DNA of 64,000 bases from Mesorhizobium sp. (GTDB taxonomy: Bacteria; Pseudomonadota; Alphaproteobacteria; Rhizobiales; Rhizobiaceae), in NCBI GenBank assembly GCA_004963905.1, contig SUGL01000002.1, positions 227,057 through 291,056 of the forward strand. Direction: 5' to 3'. The notes beneath the pieces are model-generated. The model did no database searches and was not told where the DNA came from. It worked only from the letters and a program-made list of their open reading frames with translations. Of the stretch, positions 35,822 to 45,637 are shown piece by piece; the stretch's first letter is position 1; each line of letters starts with the position of its first letter. The translations under genes were made by a program, and so were the position numbers.

Positions 35822-36847
35822 ATGTCCCGTGCGTTTCAGCCTCTTGCGATCCCCGCATCGGCGGGCATCGGTCTTCGCTCGCCTCACATCAGCGAAATGC
35901 TGACCAGGCGGCCTTCCGCCGGCTGGCTGGAGGTTCATGCCGAGAACTACATGGGGGACGGCGCCGGCGTCGAGGCGCTGGAAAAACTTCGCGAGATCTA
36001 TCCGCTTTCGGTGCATGGCGTCGGCCTGTCGCTCGGCAGCGCGCGAGGCTTGGACCGCGATCATCTGGAGCGGCTGCGCAAGGTCTGCGAGCGCTTCCAG
36101 CCCGATCTCGTTTCCGAGCATCTGGCCTGGAGCGTCGCCGACGGCGCCTATCTCAACGATCTCTTACCGCTGCGCTATGACGAAGAAGCGCTGGCGATCG
36201 TCGCGCGCAACGTCGAAACCGTCCAGGAAACGTTGAAGCGGCAGGTGCTGATCGAAAATCTGTCTGCCTATGTCGCGTTTGCGGACTCCTCGATGAACGA
36301 GGCCGAGTTCCTGACCGAGCTCGTGATGCAGACCGGCTGCGGCCTGCTGCTGGACGTCAACAATGTCCAGGTCTCGGCGCACAATTTGCAATATGACGCG
36401 AGGGCCTTCATCGATGCGCTGCCCGCGGGCGCGATCGGCGAGATCCATCTTGCCGGTCATGCCACCAATAGGGTCGGGGCCGACACGGTGCTCATCGACG
36501 ACCATGGCTCTCGCGTTCCACCGGTCGTTTGGGCTCTCTATGAGCACGCCATAACCTGCCTCGGGCCGCGACCCACGCTGATCGAATGGGACACCGACGT
36601 TCCGGTTCTCGATGTGCTGCTTGGCGAAGCCATGTGGGCCGACATGCTCACCGCTTCGATCATGTTCAGCCGCAAGCAGGCTGCGAGACAGGCCGCGGCA
36701 GCCAAGCCCCGTCCCGTATCCCCTACCCCCTTTGAAAACGTGCGGACCAGCATGCCTGTGCTTGCAGCATTTGCTGCCGCCAAGGCCGGGCCTGTCATGT
36801 CGAACGCTTTGACGCCGATGGAGGGAAGATACGATGTTGCCGCTTGA
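35822..36847 (+). CDS. bufB: DUF692 multinuclear iron oxidase, bufferin maturase (BufB-like)
   Basis: 341 residues from ATG 35822 behind GGAGGAG. The TIM-barrel metal ligands of the MNIO family are visible: HAENYM, VHGVGLSLG, SEHLAW, IENLSAY, DVNNVQVSAHN, EIHLAGH, DDHG and LIEWD. The enzyme would use iron to convert precursor cysteines to heterocycles in the cytoplasm before export. A ~60-residue Ala/Pro-rich C-terminal tail extends beyond the domain. It overlaps the DUF2063 gene by 14 nt. Confidence 0.9.
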   Translation: MSRAFQPLAIPASAGIGLRSPHISEMLTRRPSAGWLEVHAENYMGDGAGVEALEKLREIYPLSVHGVGLSLGSARGLDRDHLERLRKVCERFQPDLVSEHLAWSVADGAYLNDLLPLRYDEEALAIVARNVETVQETLKRQVLIENLSAYVAFADSSMNEAEFLTELVMQTGCGLLLDVNNVQVSAHNLQYDARAFIDALPAGAIGEIHLAGHATNRVGADTVLIDDHGSRVPPVVWALYEHAITCLGPRPTLIEWDTDVPVLDVLLGEAMWADMLTASIMFSRKQAARQAAAAKPRPVSPTPFENVRTSMPVLAAFAAAKAGPVMSNALTPMEGRYDVAA

Positions 36848-37619
36848 ACACCTGCAGACCGCCATGGCGCGCTCGGTGCTTGCCGCCGAACCAATGGTCT
36901 TCGCGAAAATGCTGACCGCCGGCAAGGCCGATCCACTGGCCCGCCTGCGCATCTACCAGAACAATACGCGCAGCTCGCTCACCGCGGTGCTGATGGCGGT
37001 CTTTCCGGTTACCGTTCGCCTGGTGGACGAACGGTTCTTCCGCTATGCGGCGAGCGAGTTCATTCGACGCCATCCGCCGGTTGAATCGCGCCTTGCGCGC
37101 TATGGCGCCGGCTTCCCGCGCTTCCTCAAGACGATCGACACGCTGTCCGACATGCCGATCGTCGCCGAAACGGCGCGGCTCGAATGGGCCATCGCCGAGG
37201 CGCTCGATACGGCTTCGCTGCCGGCCCGCGGCCTCGCAGAATACGACGACACCGACCTCGGGCTCTCGCCGGATATCCTGCTCCAGCCCTCGCTGCGCCT
37301 GATCGTCTCGCATTGGTCGATCCTGTCGGTATGGATGGCGCATCAACAGGAGACGGCGGTCGACGAAACCGTAACCTGGATAAGGCGCCCCGAACGCGTG
37401 GCGTTGTGGCGATCGGGGAACTACGTGCGGCTTTTTCTGCTCGACCGCGCGAGCTTCGCCTTCTGGCATTCGCTGAAGCATGGTTTCGGCCTCGAGCATG
37501 CCACTGGTCGTGCCTTGGTGCTCGACCCGGCCTTCGACCTGGTTTCGGCCCTTGTGCGTCTGTTCCGCGACAGGCTCATCACCGACGTGCGGGTCGCCTC
37601 GAATTCCCCCTCAAACTGA
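36834..37619 (+). CDS. bufC: DUF2063 partner protein of the bufferin maturase (BufC-like)
   Basis: 261 residues. The N-terminal DUF2063 domain (RLRIYQNNTRSSLTAVLMAV, FPVTVRLV, FFRYAASEFIRRHPP) is followed by a helical C-terminal part. In known systems this protein delivers the precursor to the DUF692 enzyme. The start lies within the 3' end of bufB, so translation is coupled. Confidence 0.88.
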   Translation: MLPLEHLQTAMARSVLAAEPMVFAKMLTAGKADPLARLRIYQNNTRSSLTAVLMAVFPVTVRLVDERFFRYAASEFIRRHPPVESRLARYGAGFPRFLKTIDTLSDMPIVAETARLEWAIAEALDTASLPARGLAEYDDTDLGLSPDILLQPSLRLIVSHWSILSVWMAHQQETAVDETVTWIRRPERVALWRSGNYVRLFLLDRASFAFWHSLKHGFGLEHATGRALVLDPAFDLVSALVRLFRDRLITDVRVASNSPSN

Positions 37620-37630
37620 CGGAGACGGTC

Positions 37631-38107
37631 ATGACCGCAATATCGGAGCATTCCTCGTCCAACCCGGCCGGCTTTGTCGGCCTCTACAAGCGTATCATCA
37701 AGCTGCCCGAGCACATTCCATTCTCGCTGGTTCAACTCGCTGCCCGTGTGGCGGTGGCCCATGTGTTCTGGCAGTCCGCCCAAAGTAAGCTGGCATCCTG
37801 GCCGGTCACGTTGCAGCTCTTCGCCGACGAATACAATCTGCCGTTCATCGACCCGTCGATCGCGGCGCCGTTGGCGACAACCGCCGAAATCACCGGCTCG
37901 GTGCTGCTTTTCTTTGGGGCCTTCTCGCGTCTCGGCGCGCTGATGCTGATTGGCGTGGTCTCCGTCATCCAGATCTTCGTCTATCCGGAGAACTGGGCGG
38001 AGCATCTGCTGTGGGCGTCGCTGCTGCTTCTGGTGCTGGCACGCGGCGCCGGTGTCTTCTCGCTCGACTATGTCGCCGAGCGAGCCCTTTCGGCATCCAG
38101 AAAATGA
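37631..38107 (+). CDS. DoxX-family membrane protein of the bufferin operon
   Basis: 158 residues with four hydrophobic helices. HVFWQSAQSKLASW and LFADEYNLPFIDP in the first part, then ITGSVLLFFGAFSRLGALML, are typical of DoxX proteins that accompany DUF692/DUF2063/DUF2282. GGAGACGGTC precedes the ATG, 11 nt after the bufC stop. The exact role in the system is not established. Confidence 0.85.
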   Translation: MTAISEHSSSNPAGFVGLYKRIIKLPEHIPFSLVQLAARVAVAHVFWQSAQSKLASWPVTLQLFADEYNLPFIDPSIAAPLATTAEITGSVLLFFGAFSRLGALMLIGVVSVIQIFVYPENWAEHLLWASLLLLVLARGAGVFSLDYVAERALSASRK

Positions 38108-38134
38108 ACATTCCGTCCGGGTGGGAAAAGCGCG

Positions 38135-38842
38135 GTGCGCATCTTCATCGTTCACGCACACCCCGAGCCCAACAGCTTCAATGGCGCCCTGACCCGCGCC
38201 GCGCAGGAGGCGTTGTTCACGGCGGGACATGAGGTCGTCGTCTCCGATCTCTACGCCATGGGCTTCAATCCGGTATCAAATCGCCGCAACTTTACGACCG
38301 TGCACGATGCGAACTACTACCGCCAGCAGGCCGAGGAGGCGAATGCGGCTGCCCATGACGGGTTTGCTCCAGACATCCAGGCGGAGATGGACAAGCTTTT
38401 CTGGTGCGATGCGTTGATCCTGCAGTTTCCGCTCTGGTGGTTCGGGCTGCCGGCGATCCTCAAGGGCTGGGTCGACCGCGTGTTCGCATCAGGTGGCCGC
38501 ATTTATGGCGGCGGCAAATGGTATGACCGCGGCGTCTTCTCCGGAAAGCGTGCGATGTGCTCCGTCACGATCGGCGGACCGCCGCCGATCTACTCCGATC
38601 GAGGCCTGAACGGCCCGATCGCCGAGATCCTGTTCCCGATCAACCACGGCATGCTCTACTTTGTCGGCTTCACGGTGATCGAGCCATTTCTGGTGCACGC
38701 ACCAGCACGCATCGGCGACGATGAGCGCCGGATGTGCCTCGATCGCTACCGCGAACGCGTCCTCAGCCTCGCTCATGCTCCGACGATTGCGTATCCGAAG
38801 CTGGCGGAGTTCGACGATATGCATGTTTTGAAGTCGACGTGA
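38135..38842 (+). CDS. NAD(P)H-dependent quinone reductase-like flavoprotein
   Basis: 235 residues from GTG 38135. Flavodoxin-like fold of the NQO1/MdaB type: IFIVHAHPEPNSFNGAL at the N-terminus (FMN/FAD phosphate loop), LILQFPLWWFGLPAILKGWVDRVF in the middle. It would reduce quinones by two electrons. It lies 27 nt after the DoxX gene and is probably part of the same transcript, linking the bufferin locus with oxidative protection. Confidence 0.85.
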   Translation: MRIFIVHAHPEPNSFNGALTRAAQEALFTAGHEVVVSDLYAMGFNPVSNRRNFTTVHDANYYRQQAEEANAAAHDGFAPDIQAEMDKLFWCDALILQFPLWWFGLPAILKGWVDRVFASGGRIYGGGKWYDRGVFSGKRAMCSVTIGGPPPIYSDRGLNGPIAEILFPINHGMLYFVGFTVIEPFLVHAPARIGDDERRMCLDRYRERVLSLAHAPTIAYPKLAEFDDMHVLKST

Positions 38843-38912
38843 AAAGGCTCTGTCCGGTTCACCAAGCGGTGCGCCGGCCACAGGTCCTGGCCGCGATTTC
38901 AAAGGGATAGGC

Positions 38913-38987
<75 letters not shown>

Positions 38988-39208
38988 CTGCGATGGCGGC
39001 GCTTCTGCCATAACGAACCGGCAAGCGCAAGGCCAAGAAAACCTTAAAACGACGCATGTGATTGTCGCAAAACGGCGCGGTTTCGGGCGGCATGCATCGA
39101 ACGCCGCAGCTGTGGAAGCCGCTTCCAGGCAGTCTTCCATGACATGGCGGCGCCACAATGATAACTATGCCTGAACCAGAGCCGGCTATGCGCCGGCGGG
39201 GACGGACG

Positions 39209-39385
39209 ATGAACGACAAGGCAAATCCACCCAAGAAGGGCGACGGCGAGCGCAAGGACCGGCTCGCCGAAGCGTTGCGCGCCAACCTGCAGAAGCGCAA
39301 GGCGCAGGCGCGCTCTCGGCGCGCCGGGGATGCCGATCAGCGGCCGGAGGGCCTGCCGTCTGCAGGAAAAATGCAGAAAAAGTAA
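39209..39385 (+). CDS. small basic protein upstream of murA
   Basis: 58 residues from ATG 39209; two earlier in-frame ATGs exist. The core DRLAEALRANLQKRKAQARSR is a strongly basic helix, and Lys/Gly-rich ends surround it. Short proteins of this type are found at the same place before murA in Rhizobiales. Function unknown. Confidence 0.6.
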   Translation: MNDKANPPKKGDGERKDRLAEALRANLQKRKAQARSRRAGDADQRPEGLPSAGKMQKK

Positions 39386-39527
39386 CCCAAATCAGCCACA
39401 CTGGCCGACCACACTTGGTCCACAGATGGGGAAATCCTATTTCTTGAACCGCGCCGGCCAATAGTCTAGAGCCGGACATACTCAACCGATTGAAAGCGGC
39501 CCGTCCGGGCCGAGGGGACGTTCTTTC

Positions 39528-40820
<1,293 letters not shown>

Positions 40821-40870
40821 CGCTTCGCTGCATCCGTTTCGGGCGAGTTGCACCAGCGGGAAAGACCCAC

Positions 40871-40999
40871 TAGAGCGTGATTGATCTCGATTTTGTCGAG
40901 TTCGACACGCTCTAGAATTTTGTTTGAGCATGATTTTTGCCGAACCGCAGGTCCGCGAAAAGCAAAAACCGGTTTCCTCTTTTCGGGATCATGTTCTAA
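40871..40999. repeat. RIME-like intergenic mosaic palindromes after murA
   Basis: Hairpin 1 has arms TAGAGCGT (40871-40878) and ACGCTCTA (40907-40914). Hairpin 2 runs from GAGCATGAT (40926-40934) to ATCATGTTC (40988-40996) and holds the core AAAACCGGTTTCCTCTTTTC. Same family as the elements at 43.3, 43.9 and 44.3 kb. It fills most of the 218-bp gap between murA and the DUF2948 gene. Confidence 0.75.
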
Positions 41000-41038
41000 C
41001 AGAAGCTTGAACCGTCAACCTTCAGGTGCGCATACCGC

Positions 41039-41473
41039 ATGGCCGCTCTCAAGCTCATCGCGCTCGACGACCAGGACCTGAGCATCGTCTCGGCCCATGT
41101 TCAGGACGCCGTGATGAAGGTCTCCGACCTCGAATACCTGCCGGCGGCCAAACGCTTCGTGCTGACCATGAACCGCTTCGTCTGGGAGGCGAAGTCCGGC
41201 TTGTTCCGCCAGCACAATGAGCGGCGCCAAAGTGTTTTACATTTCGACCGGGTGCTCGGCGCCAAGACCAGCGGCATTGCCCGCGACAAGCCGGCCGAGG
41301 TGCTTTCGCTGCTGGCGATCAGCTTCGTTGCGATCAGCAGGCCGGCCGGCATCGTCGAACTGGTGTTTTCCGGAGGCGGCACGATCATGCTCGACGTCGA
41401 GTGCATCGAGGCCCGGCTCGCCGACATCGGCGGCGCCTGGGAAGCCACCTCACGCCCTGTTCACAGGACCTGA
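41039..41473 (+). CDS. DUF2948 family protein
   Basis: 144 residues. Recognised by its start LKLIALDDQDLSIVSAHVQD and the LHFDRVLGAKTSGI segment, and by its fixed place between murA and hisD in Rhizobiales. Soluble alpha/beta protein of unknown function. It ends 9 nt before hisD, so the two are co-transcribed. Confidence 0.85.
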   Translation: MAALKLIALDDQDLSIVSAHVQDAVMKVSDLEYLPAAKRFVLTMNRFVWEAKSGLFRQHNERRQSVLHFDRVLGAKTSGIARDKPAEVLSLLAISFVAISRPAGIVELVFSGGGTIMLDVECIEARLADIGGAWEATSRPVHRT

Positions 41474-41482
41474 GCGCAGACA

Positions 41483-42775
41483 ATGGCCATCACGCTTAGC
41501 CAAACCGACGCCGATTTCGAGCAGCGCTTTTCGGCATTCCTCACCACCAAGCGGGAGGTGTCGGCCGATGTCGAGGCGGTGGTGCGCGACATCATCGCGC
41601 GAGTGCGCGCCGAAGGCGACAAGGCCCTCATCGATTACACGCTGAAATTCGACAAGGCCGATCTCGGCAAGCTCGGCATCGCCGTATCCAAGGACGATAT
41701 CGCCAAGGCCTATGCCGCGGCCGACCCGGCAACCGTCGAGGCGCTCGAATTCGCGCGCGACCGCATCCGCTCGCATCACGAGCGGCAGAAGCCGAAGGAC
41801 GACCGCTATACGGACGCCGCCGGCGTCGAGCTCGGCTCGCGCTGGACGGCGATCGAGGCCGTCGGCCTTTATGTGCCGGGCGGCACGGCGAGCTATCCGA
41901 GCTCGGTGCTGATGAATGCCGTGCCTGCGAAAGTCGCCGGCGTCGAGCGCATCGTGATCGTGGTGCCGGCCTCCGGCGGCGTCATCAATCCGCTGGTGCT
42001 GGTCGCGGCCGACCTTGCCGGCGTTTCGGAGATTTACCGCATCGGCGGGGCGCAGGCGGTCGCCGCGCTCGCCTACGGCACCGAGACGATCAAGCCGGTC
42101 GCCAAGATCGTCGGACCGGGCAACGCCTATGTCGCGGCCGCCAAGCGCCAGGTGTTCGGCACCGTAGGCATCGACATGATCGCCGGGCCGTCGGAAGTGC
42201 TGGTCGTGGCCGACGCCGAAAACGATCCGGACTGGATCGCCGCCGATCTGCTTGCGCAGGCCGAGCATGACGCGTCGGCGCAGTCGATCCTGATCACCGA
42301 CAATGCCGAGTTCGGCAAGGCGGTGGAGCACGCGGTCGAGCGCCAGTTGAAGACCCTGCCGCGCGCCGAGACCGCCGCGGCGAGCTGGCGCGATTTCGGC
42401 GCCGTGATCCTGGTGCCGGAGATCGAAGCCTCGCTGCCGCTGGTCGACCGGATCGCGGCCGAGCATGTCGAGCTCGCCTTCGACGACGCCGAGCGCTTCC
42501 TCGCGAGGATGCGCAATGCCGGGGCCGTCTTCCTCGGCCGGCACACGCCGGAAGTCATCGGCGACTATGTCGGCGGCTCCAACCACGTACTGCCGACGGC
42601 GCGCTCGGCGCGTTTCTCGTCCGGCTTGTCCGTGCTCGATTTCGTCAAGCGGACGTCGATCCTGAAGCTCGGCCCGGAGCAGCTCAAGGCGCTGGCACCG
42701 GCGGCGATCGCGCTCGCCAAGGCGGAAGGGCTCGACGCACACGCACGCTCCGTGGCGATCAGGCTGAACATGTAG
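41483..42775 (+). CDS. hisD: histidinol dehydrogenase
   Basis: 430 residues, normal for the family. It catalyses the last two oxidations of histidine synthesis (L-histidinol to L-histidine, NAD, zinc). Visible signatures: [51 protein letters not shown] and the zinc/catalytic region AEHDASAQS and AEHVEL. Other his genes are not in the window; this separated position is usual in rhizobia. Confidence 0.96.
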   Translation: MAITLSQTDADFEQRFSAFLTTKREVSADVEAVVRDIIARVRAEGDKALIDYTLKFDKADLGKLGIAVSKDDIAKAYAAADPATVEALEFARDRIRSHHERQKPKDDRYTDAAGVELGSRWTAIEAVGLYVPGGTASYPSSVLMNAVPAKVAGVERIVIVVPASGGVINPLVLVAADLAGVSEIYRIGGAQAVAALAYGTETIKPVAKIVGPGNAYVAAAKRQVFGTVGIDMIAGPSEVLVVADAENDPDWIAADLLAQAEHDASAQSILITDNAEFGKAVEHAVERQLKTLPRAETAAASWRDFGAVILVPEIEASLPLVDRIAAEHVELAFDDAERFLARMRNAGAVFLGRHTPEVIGDYVGGSNHVLPTARSARFSSGLSVLDFVKRTSILKLGPEQLKALAPAAIALAKAEGLDAHARSVAIRLNM

Positions 42776-42777
42776 CG

Positions 42778-43263
42778 ATGTCCGGCCGCCATCAAAACCG
42801 CGACAGGCTGATCGACGTCGAGCTCGACGAATCGATCGGACGTTCGACGCCCGATGTCGAGCATGAACGGGCGGTGGCGATCTTCGACCTGATCGAGGAA
42901 AACAGCTTCCGGCCGGTCAATGACGACGGCGCCGGGCCATACAGGCTGAAGCTGTCGCTGGCCGAGCAGCGCCTGGTGTTCGCCGTCAGCCGCGAGGACG
43001 GCGCCGACGTGGTCACCCACATCCTGTCGCTGACGCCGCTGCGGCGCATCGTCAAGGATTACTACCTGATCTGCGAAAGCTACTACGAGGCCATCCGCTC
43101 CTCGACGCCCAGCCATATCGAGGCGATCGACATGGGCCGGCGCGGGCTGCACAATGAAGGCTCGCAGACGCTGATGGACCGGCTGGCCGGCAAGATCGAG
43201 ATCGACTTCGATACGGCCCGGCGGCTGTTCACGCTGGTCTGCGTGCTGCACTGGCGGGGCTAG
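42778..43263 (+). CDS. UPF0262 family protein
   Basis: 161 residues starting 2 nt after the hisD stop. Conserved features include [37 protein letters not shown] and [21 protein letters not shown] widely conserved alphaproteobacterial protein of unknown function in the hisD operon. Confidence 0.88.
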   Translation: MSGRHQNRDRLIDVELDESIGRSTPDVEHERAVAIFDLIEENSFRPVNDDGAGPYRLKLSLAEQRLVFAVSREDGADVVTHILSLTPLRRIVKDYYLICESYYEAIRSSTPSHIEAIDMGRRGLHNEGSQTLMDRLAGKIEIDFDTARRLFTLVCVLHWRG

Positions 43264-43363
43264 ACTAGGATGTCGTTTCGTTGAATCGCCATCCTGATCT
43301 AACTCTTTGCTGGAGCATGGTCTTCTCCGAAAACCGGTTCCCACTTTTTGGGATCATGCTCTA
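43264..43363. repeat. RIME-like palindrome abutting the LMW phosphatase start
   Basis: After AGGATG..CATCCT (43267-43294) comes GAGCATG (43313-43319) ... CATGCTC (43355-43361) with the core CCGAAAACCGGTTCCCACTT. The element ends directly before the GTG of the next gene, so it forms its 5' leader. Confidence 0.75.
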
Positions 43364-43795
43364 GTGCCCGCGCTGCCGCATTCGATCCTGTTTTTGTGCG
43401 GCATGAACGCCGTTCGCTCGCCGATGGCGGAACAGCTGGCGCGACGGTTCCTGCCGGCCACCACCTTCGTCGCTTCGGCCGGCGTGCGCAGCGGCGAGCG
43501 CGATCCCTTCGTCGACGCCGTGCTTGCCGAGGAGAATCTGACGCTCGGCGAGCGGCAGCCGAGAACACTGGACGAGCTGGAGGACGACTATTTCGACCTG
43601 ATCGTGACGCTGGCACCGGAAGCGCATCACGCCGCGCTCGAGCTCACCCGCTCGCTCGCCGTCGAGGTCGAATACTGGCCGATGCCCGACCCGACCGACA
43701 CCGGGGGCACGCGCGAGCACATCATGGCGGCCTATCGCGACGTGCGCGAACGGCTGAAAGCGCGCATTGCCAGGCGTTTCGCGCCGCCGGAGTGA
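43364..43795 (+). CDS. low-molecular-weight protein tyrosine phosphatase / arsenate-reductase-like protein
   Basis: 143 residues from GTG 43364; the frame is open further upstream, but that part is the intergenic repeat. The N-terminal strand ILFLCGMNAVRSPMAE has the C-x5-R-S phosphate loop, and PDPTD supplies the general-acid Asp. The SAGVRSGERDPF segment fits the rhizobial phosphatase found here. Substrate not known; an arsenate reductase role is less likely without ars genes. Confidence 0.82.
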   Translation: MPALPHSILFLCGMNAVRSPMAEQLARRFLPATTFVASAGVRSGERDPFVDAVLAEENLTLGERQPRTLDELEDDYFDLIVTLAPEAHHAALELTRSLAVEVEYWPMPDPTDTGGTREHIMAAYRDVRERLKARIARRFAPPE

Positions 43796-43884
43796 AAAAG
43801 GCGCCGCCGATTAAGCATGTTCACAAGCGGACGATTATCATATAGGTTCCGCCGCAAATTCCGGCCGGAGTCGGATCAAAGAAG

Positions 43885-43937
43885 TAGAGCATGATGTCGT
43901 CCGAAAACCGCTTGACACTTTTCGGCATCATGCTCTA
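43885..43937. repeat. RIME-like palindrome before infA
   Basis: Twelve-bp perfect arms TAGAGCATGATG (43885-43896) and CATCATGCTCTA (43926-43937) around TCGTCCGAAAACCGCTTGAC. Nearly identical to the element at 44270-44314. Confidence 0.8.
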
Positions 43938-43971
43938 GGCGCCGGAACCGCCATCCAAGCAAAGGTATCGA

Positions 43972-44190
43972 ATGCCGAAGGAAGAAGTCCTCGAGTTTCC
44001 GGGCGTGGTCACGGAACTGCTGCCCAATGCGATGTTCCGGGTGAAGCTCGAAAACGAGCACGAGATCATCGCCCACACGGCCGGCCGCATGCGCAAGAAC
44101 CGCATCCGTGTGCTGACCGGCGACAAGGTCCTGGTCGAGATGACGCCTTACGACCTGACCAAGGGCCGCATCACCTACCGTTTCAAGTAA
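43972..44190 (+). CDS. infA: translation initiation factor IF-1
   Basis: 72 residues, the standard length. S1/OB-fold protein binding the A site of the 30S subunit during initiation. [20 protein letters not shown] and [16 protein letters not shown] are diagnostic. It stands between two copies of the same palindromic repeat. Confidence 0.97.
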
Positions 44191-44269
44191 CAGTTCGGCG
44201 CGAACCCAGAGCTGGATGATATCAGGTCTGTTCGACCCGAAATCATCCGGCTCCAAACCAGGGAGTGGG

Positions 44270-44314
44270 GCATGATGTCGTCCGAAAACCGCTTCACACT
44301 TTTCGGCATCATGC
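44270..44314. repeat. RIME-like palindrome abutting the maf start
   Basis: Arms GCATGATG (44270-44277) and CATCATGC (44307-44314) with the core TCCGAAAACCGCTTCACACT. It ends 4 nt before the maf ATG (44319), so it would cover the ribosome site of maf if folded. Confidence 0.78.
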
Positions 44315-44318
44315 TCCC

Positions 44319-44945
44319 ATGAGCATCCTGCAGAAGCTCGTGCTTGCCTCGGGTTCGCCGCGCCGCATCGAGCTGTTGCAGCAGGCCGGCATCGAGCCGG
44401 ACCGCATTTTGCCGGCCGACGTCGACGAGACGCCGCTGCGCGCCGAGCATCCGCGCTCGCTGGCCAAGCGCCTTTCCAAGGAAAAAGCCGAAAAGGCGCT
44501 CGCATCGCTGAAGAGCGAGGAAGACCATGCGCCGGCCTTCGTCCTCGCCGCCGATACGGTGGTGGCCGTCGGGCGCCGCATCCTGCCCAAGGCCGAGACC
44601 ATCGACGACGCCGTCAACTGCCTCGGCCTGCTTTCCGGCCGCTCGCACCGCGTCTATTCCGGCATCTGCCTGATCACCCCGGGCGGCAAGCTCAGACAGC
44701 GGCTGGTGGAAACCAGGGTCCGCTTCAAGCGGCTGCCGCGCGAGGAGATCGACGCCTATGTCGCGTCGGGCGAATGGCGCGGCAAGGCCGGCGGCTATGC
44801 CGTGCAGGGGCTTGCCGGTTCCTTCGTCGTCAAGCTGGTCGGCTCCTACACCAACGTGGTCGGCCTGCCGCTTTACGAGAGTGTGGCGCTGCTTTCCGGC
44901 GAGGGCTTCAAGGCGCACAAGAACTGGCACGTCGCGCGGCCGTGA
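44319..44945 (+). CDS. maf: Maf-family nucleotide pyrophosphatase
   Basis: 208 residues from ATG 44319. [19 protein letters not shown] at the N-terminus, [12 protein letters not shown], the AADTVVAVG motif with the catalytic Asp, and [10 protein letters not shown] are typical. It would hydrolyse non-canonical or dTTP/UTP-type nucleotides in the cytosol. The leader is a palindromic repeat. yacG follows after 25 nt. Confidence 0.93.
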   Translation: MSILQKLVLASGSPRRIELLQQAGIEPDRILPADVDETPLRAEHPRSLAKRLSKEKAEKALASLKSEEDHAPAFVLAADTVVAVGRRILPKAETIDDAVNCLGLLSGRSHRVYSGICLITPGGKLRQRLVETRVRFKRLPREEIDAYVASGEWRGKAGGYAVQGLAGSFVVKLVGSYTNVVGLPLYESVALLSGEGFKAHKNWHVARP

Positions 44946-44970
44946 GCATGACGACCCATGAGCCTTATCC

Positions 44971-45192
44971 ATGAGTCTTGACGACAAGGTGACGCCGCTC
45001 CGACCGAAGCGGCCCTGCCCGGAATGCGGCAAGCCTTCGGCGCGCGAGCATTATCCGTTCTGCTCGGCGCGCTGCAAGGACATCGACCTCAATCGCTGGC
45101 TGAAGGGCACCTATGTCATCCCCGGCCGGGACGGCGAGGAGGAAGAAGACGACGGCTCGAAACAAGGCCCGGCGCCCAAAGACGAGGGGTGA
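44971..45192 (+). CDS. yacG: DNA gyrase inhibitor YacG (zinc-binding)
   Basis: 73 residues. Four cysteines at 16, 19, 31 and 35 (CPECGK and FCSARC) bind one zinc. [14 protein letters not shown] and an acidic tail complete the family pattern. YacG binds GyrB and inhibits gyrase. Same transcript as maf. Confidence 0.92.
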   Translation: MSLDDKVTPLRPKRPCPECGKPSAREHYPFCSARCKDIDLNRWLKGTYVIPGRDGEEEEDDGSKQGPAPKDEG

Positions 45193-45207
45193 GGTGACGC
45201 GGCAAAT

Positions 45208-45229
45208 TCGCCGTCTGTCGGCGATTTTT
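45208..45229 (+). terminator. intrinsic terminator after yacG
   Basis: Stem TCGCCG / CGGCGA with loop TCTGT followed by five T, 16 nt after the yacG stop. Confidence 0.75.
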
Positions 45230-45249
45230 CTTTATCGACACCTAAGCGC

Positions 45250-45277
45250 TGGACAGGCGAAATTCCCATGCTATAAC
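45250..45277 (+). promoter_or_regulatory. candidate sigma-70 promoter of tRNA-Phe
   Basis: TGGACA (45250-45255) and TATAAC (45272-45277) are separated by 16 nt, about 70 nt before the mature tRNA-Phe. Fits a housekeeping promoter; not proved. Confidence 0.45.
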
Positions 45278-45348
45278 CCACGCGCTTTCCAGGGGCGCCG
45301 CCCGGCGCCCTGGTGAAACCCGGCGGGCGATCCCGTTAGCCGGCACAG

Positions 45349-45424
<76 letters not shown>

Positions 45425-45637
45425 TTCCCCCTTCTCCCTACACTCCCTTCCGCCAAGCCTTCCACGCTGCTGTTCGCGTAAACTTTTGAAAATAGGCGCT
45501 TTTTTGACGGCCTCATCGCGCTTTGGCGTATTCCGAAGCAGGTGATCGCATTTGGTCCAACGGCTTCGAGCTGTTGGTTTCTTCGTTGGTATCCGTCTAC
45601 CCTGTTGGTATCACTCACCAGCAAAAAGCATTGGACA

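Noticed and set aside
41450..42742. 430-codon frame opposite hisD
   Set aside because: Antisense of the intact hisD gene.
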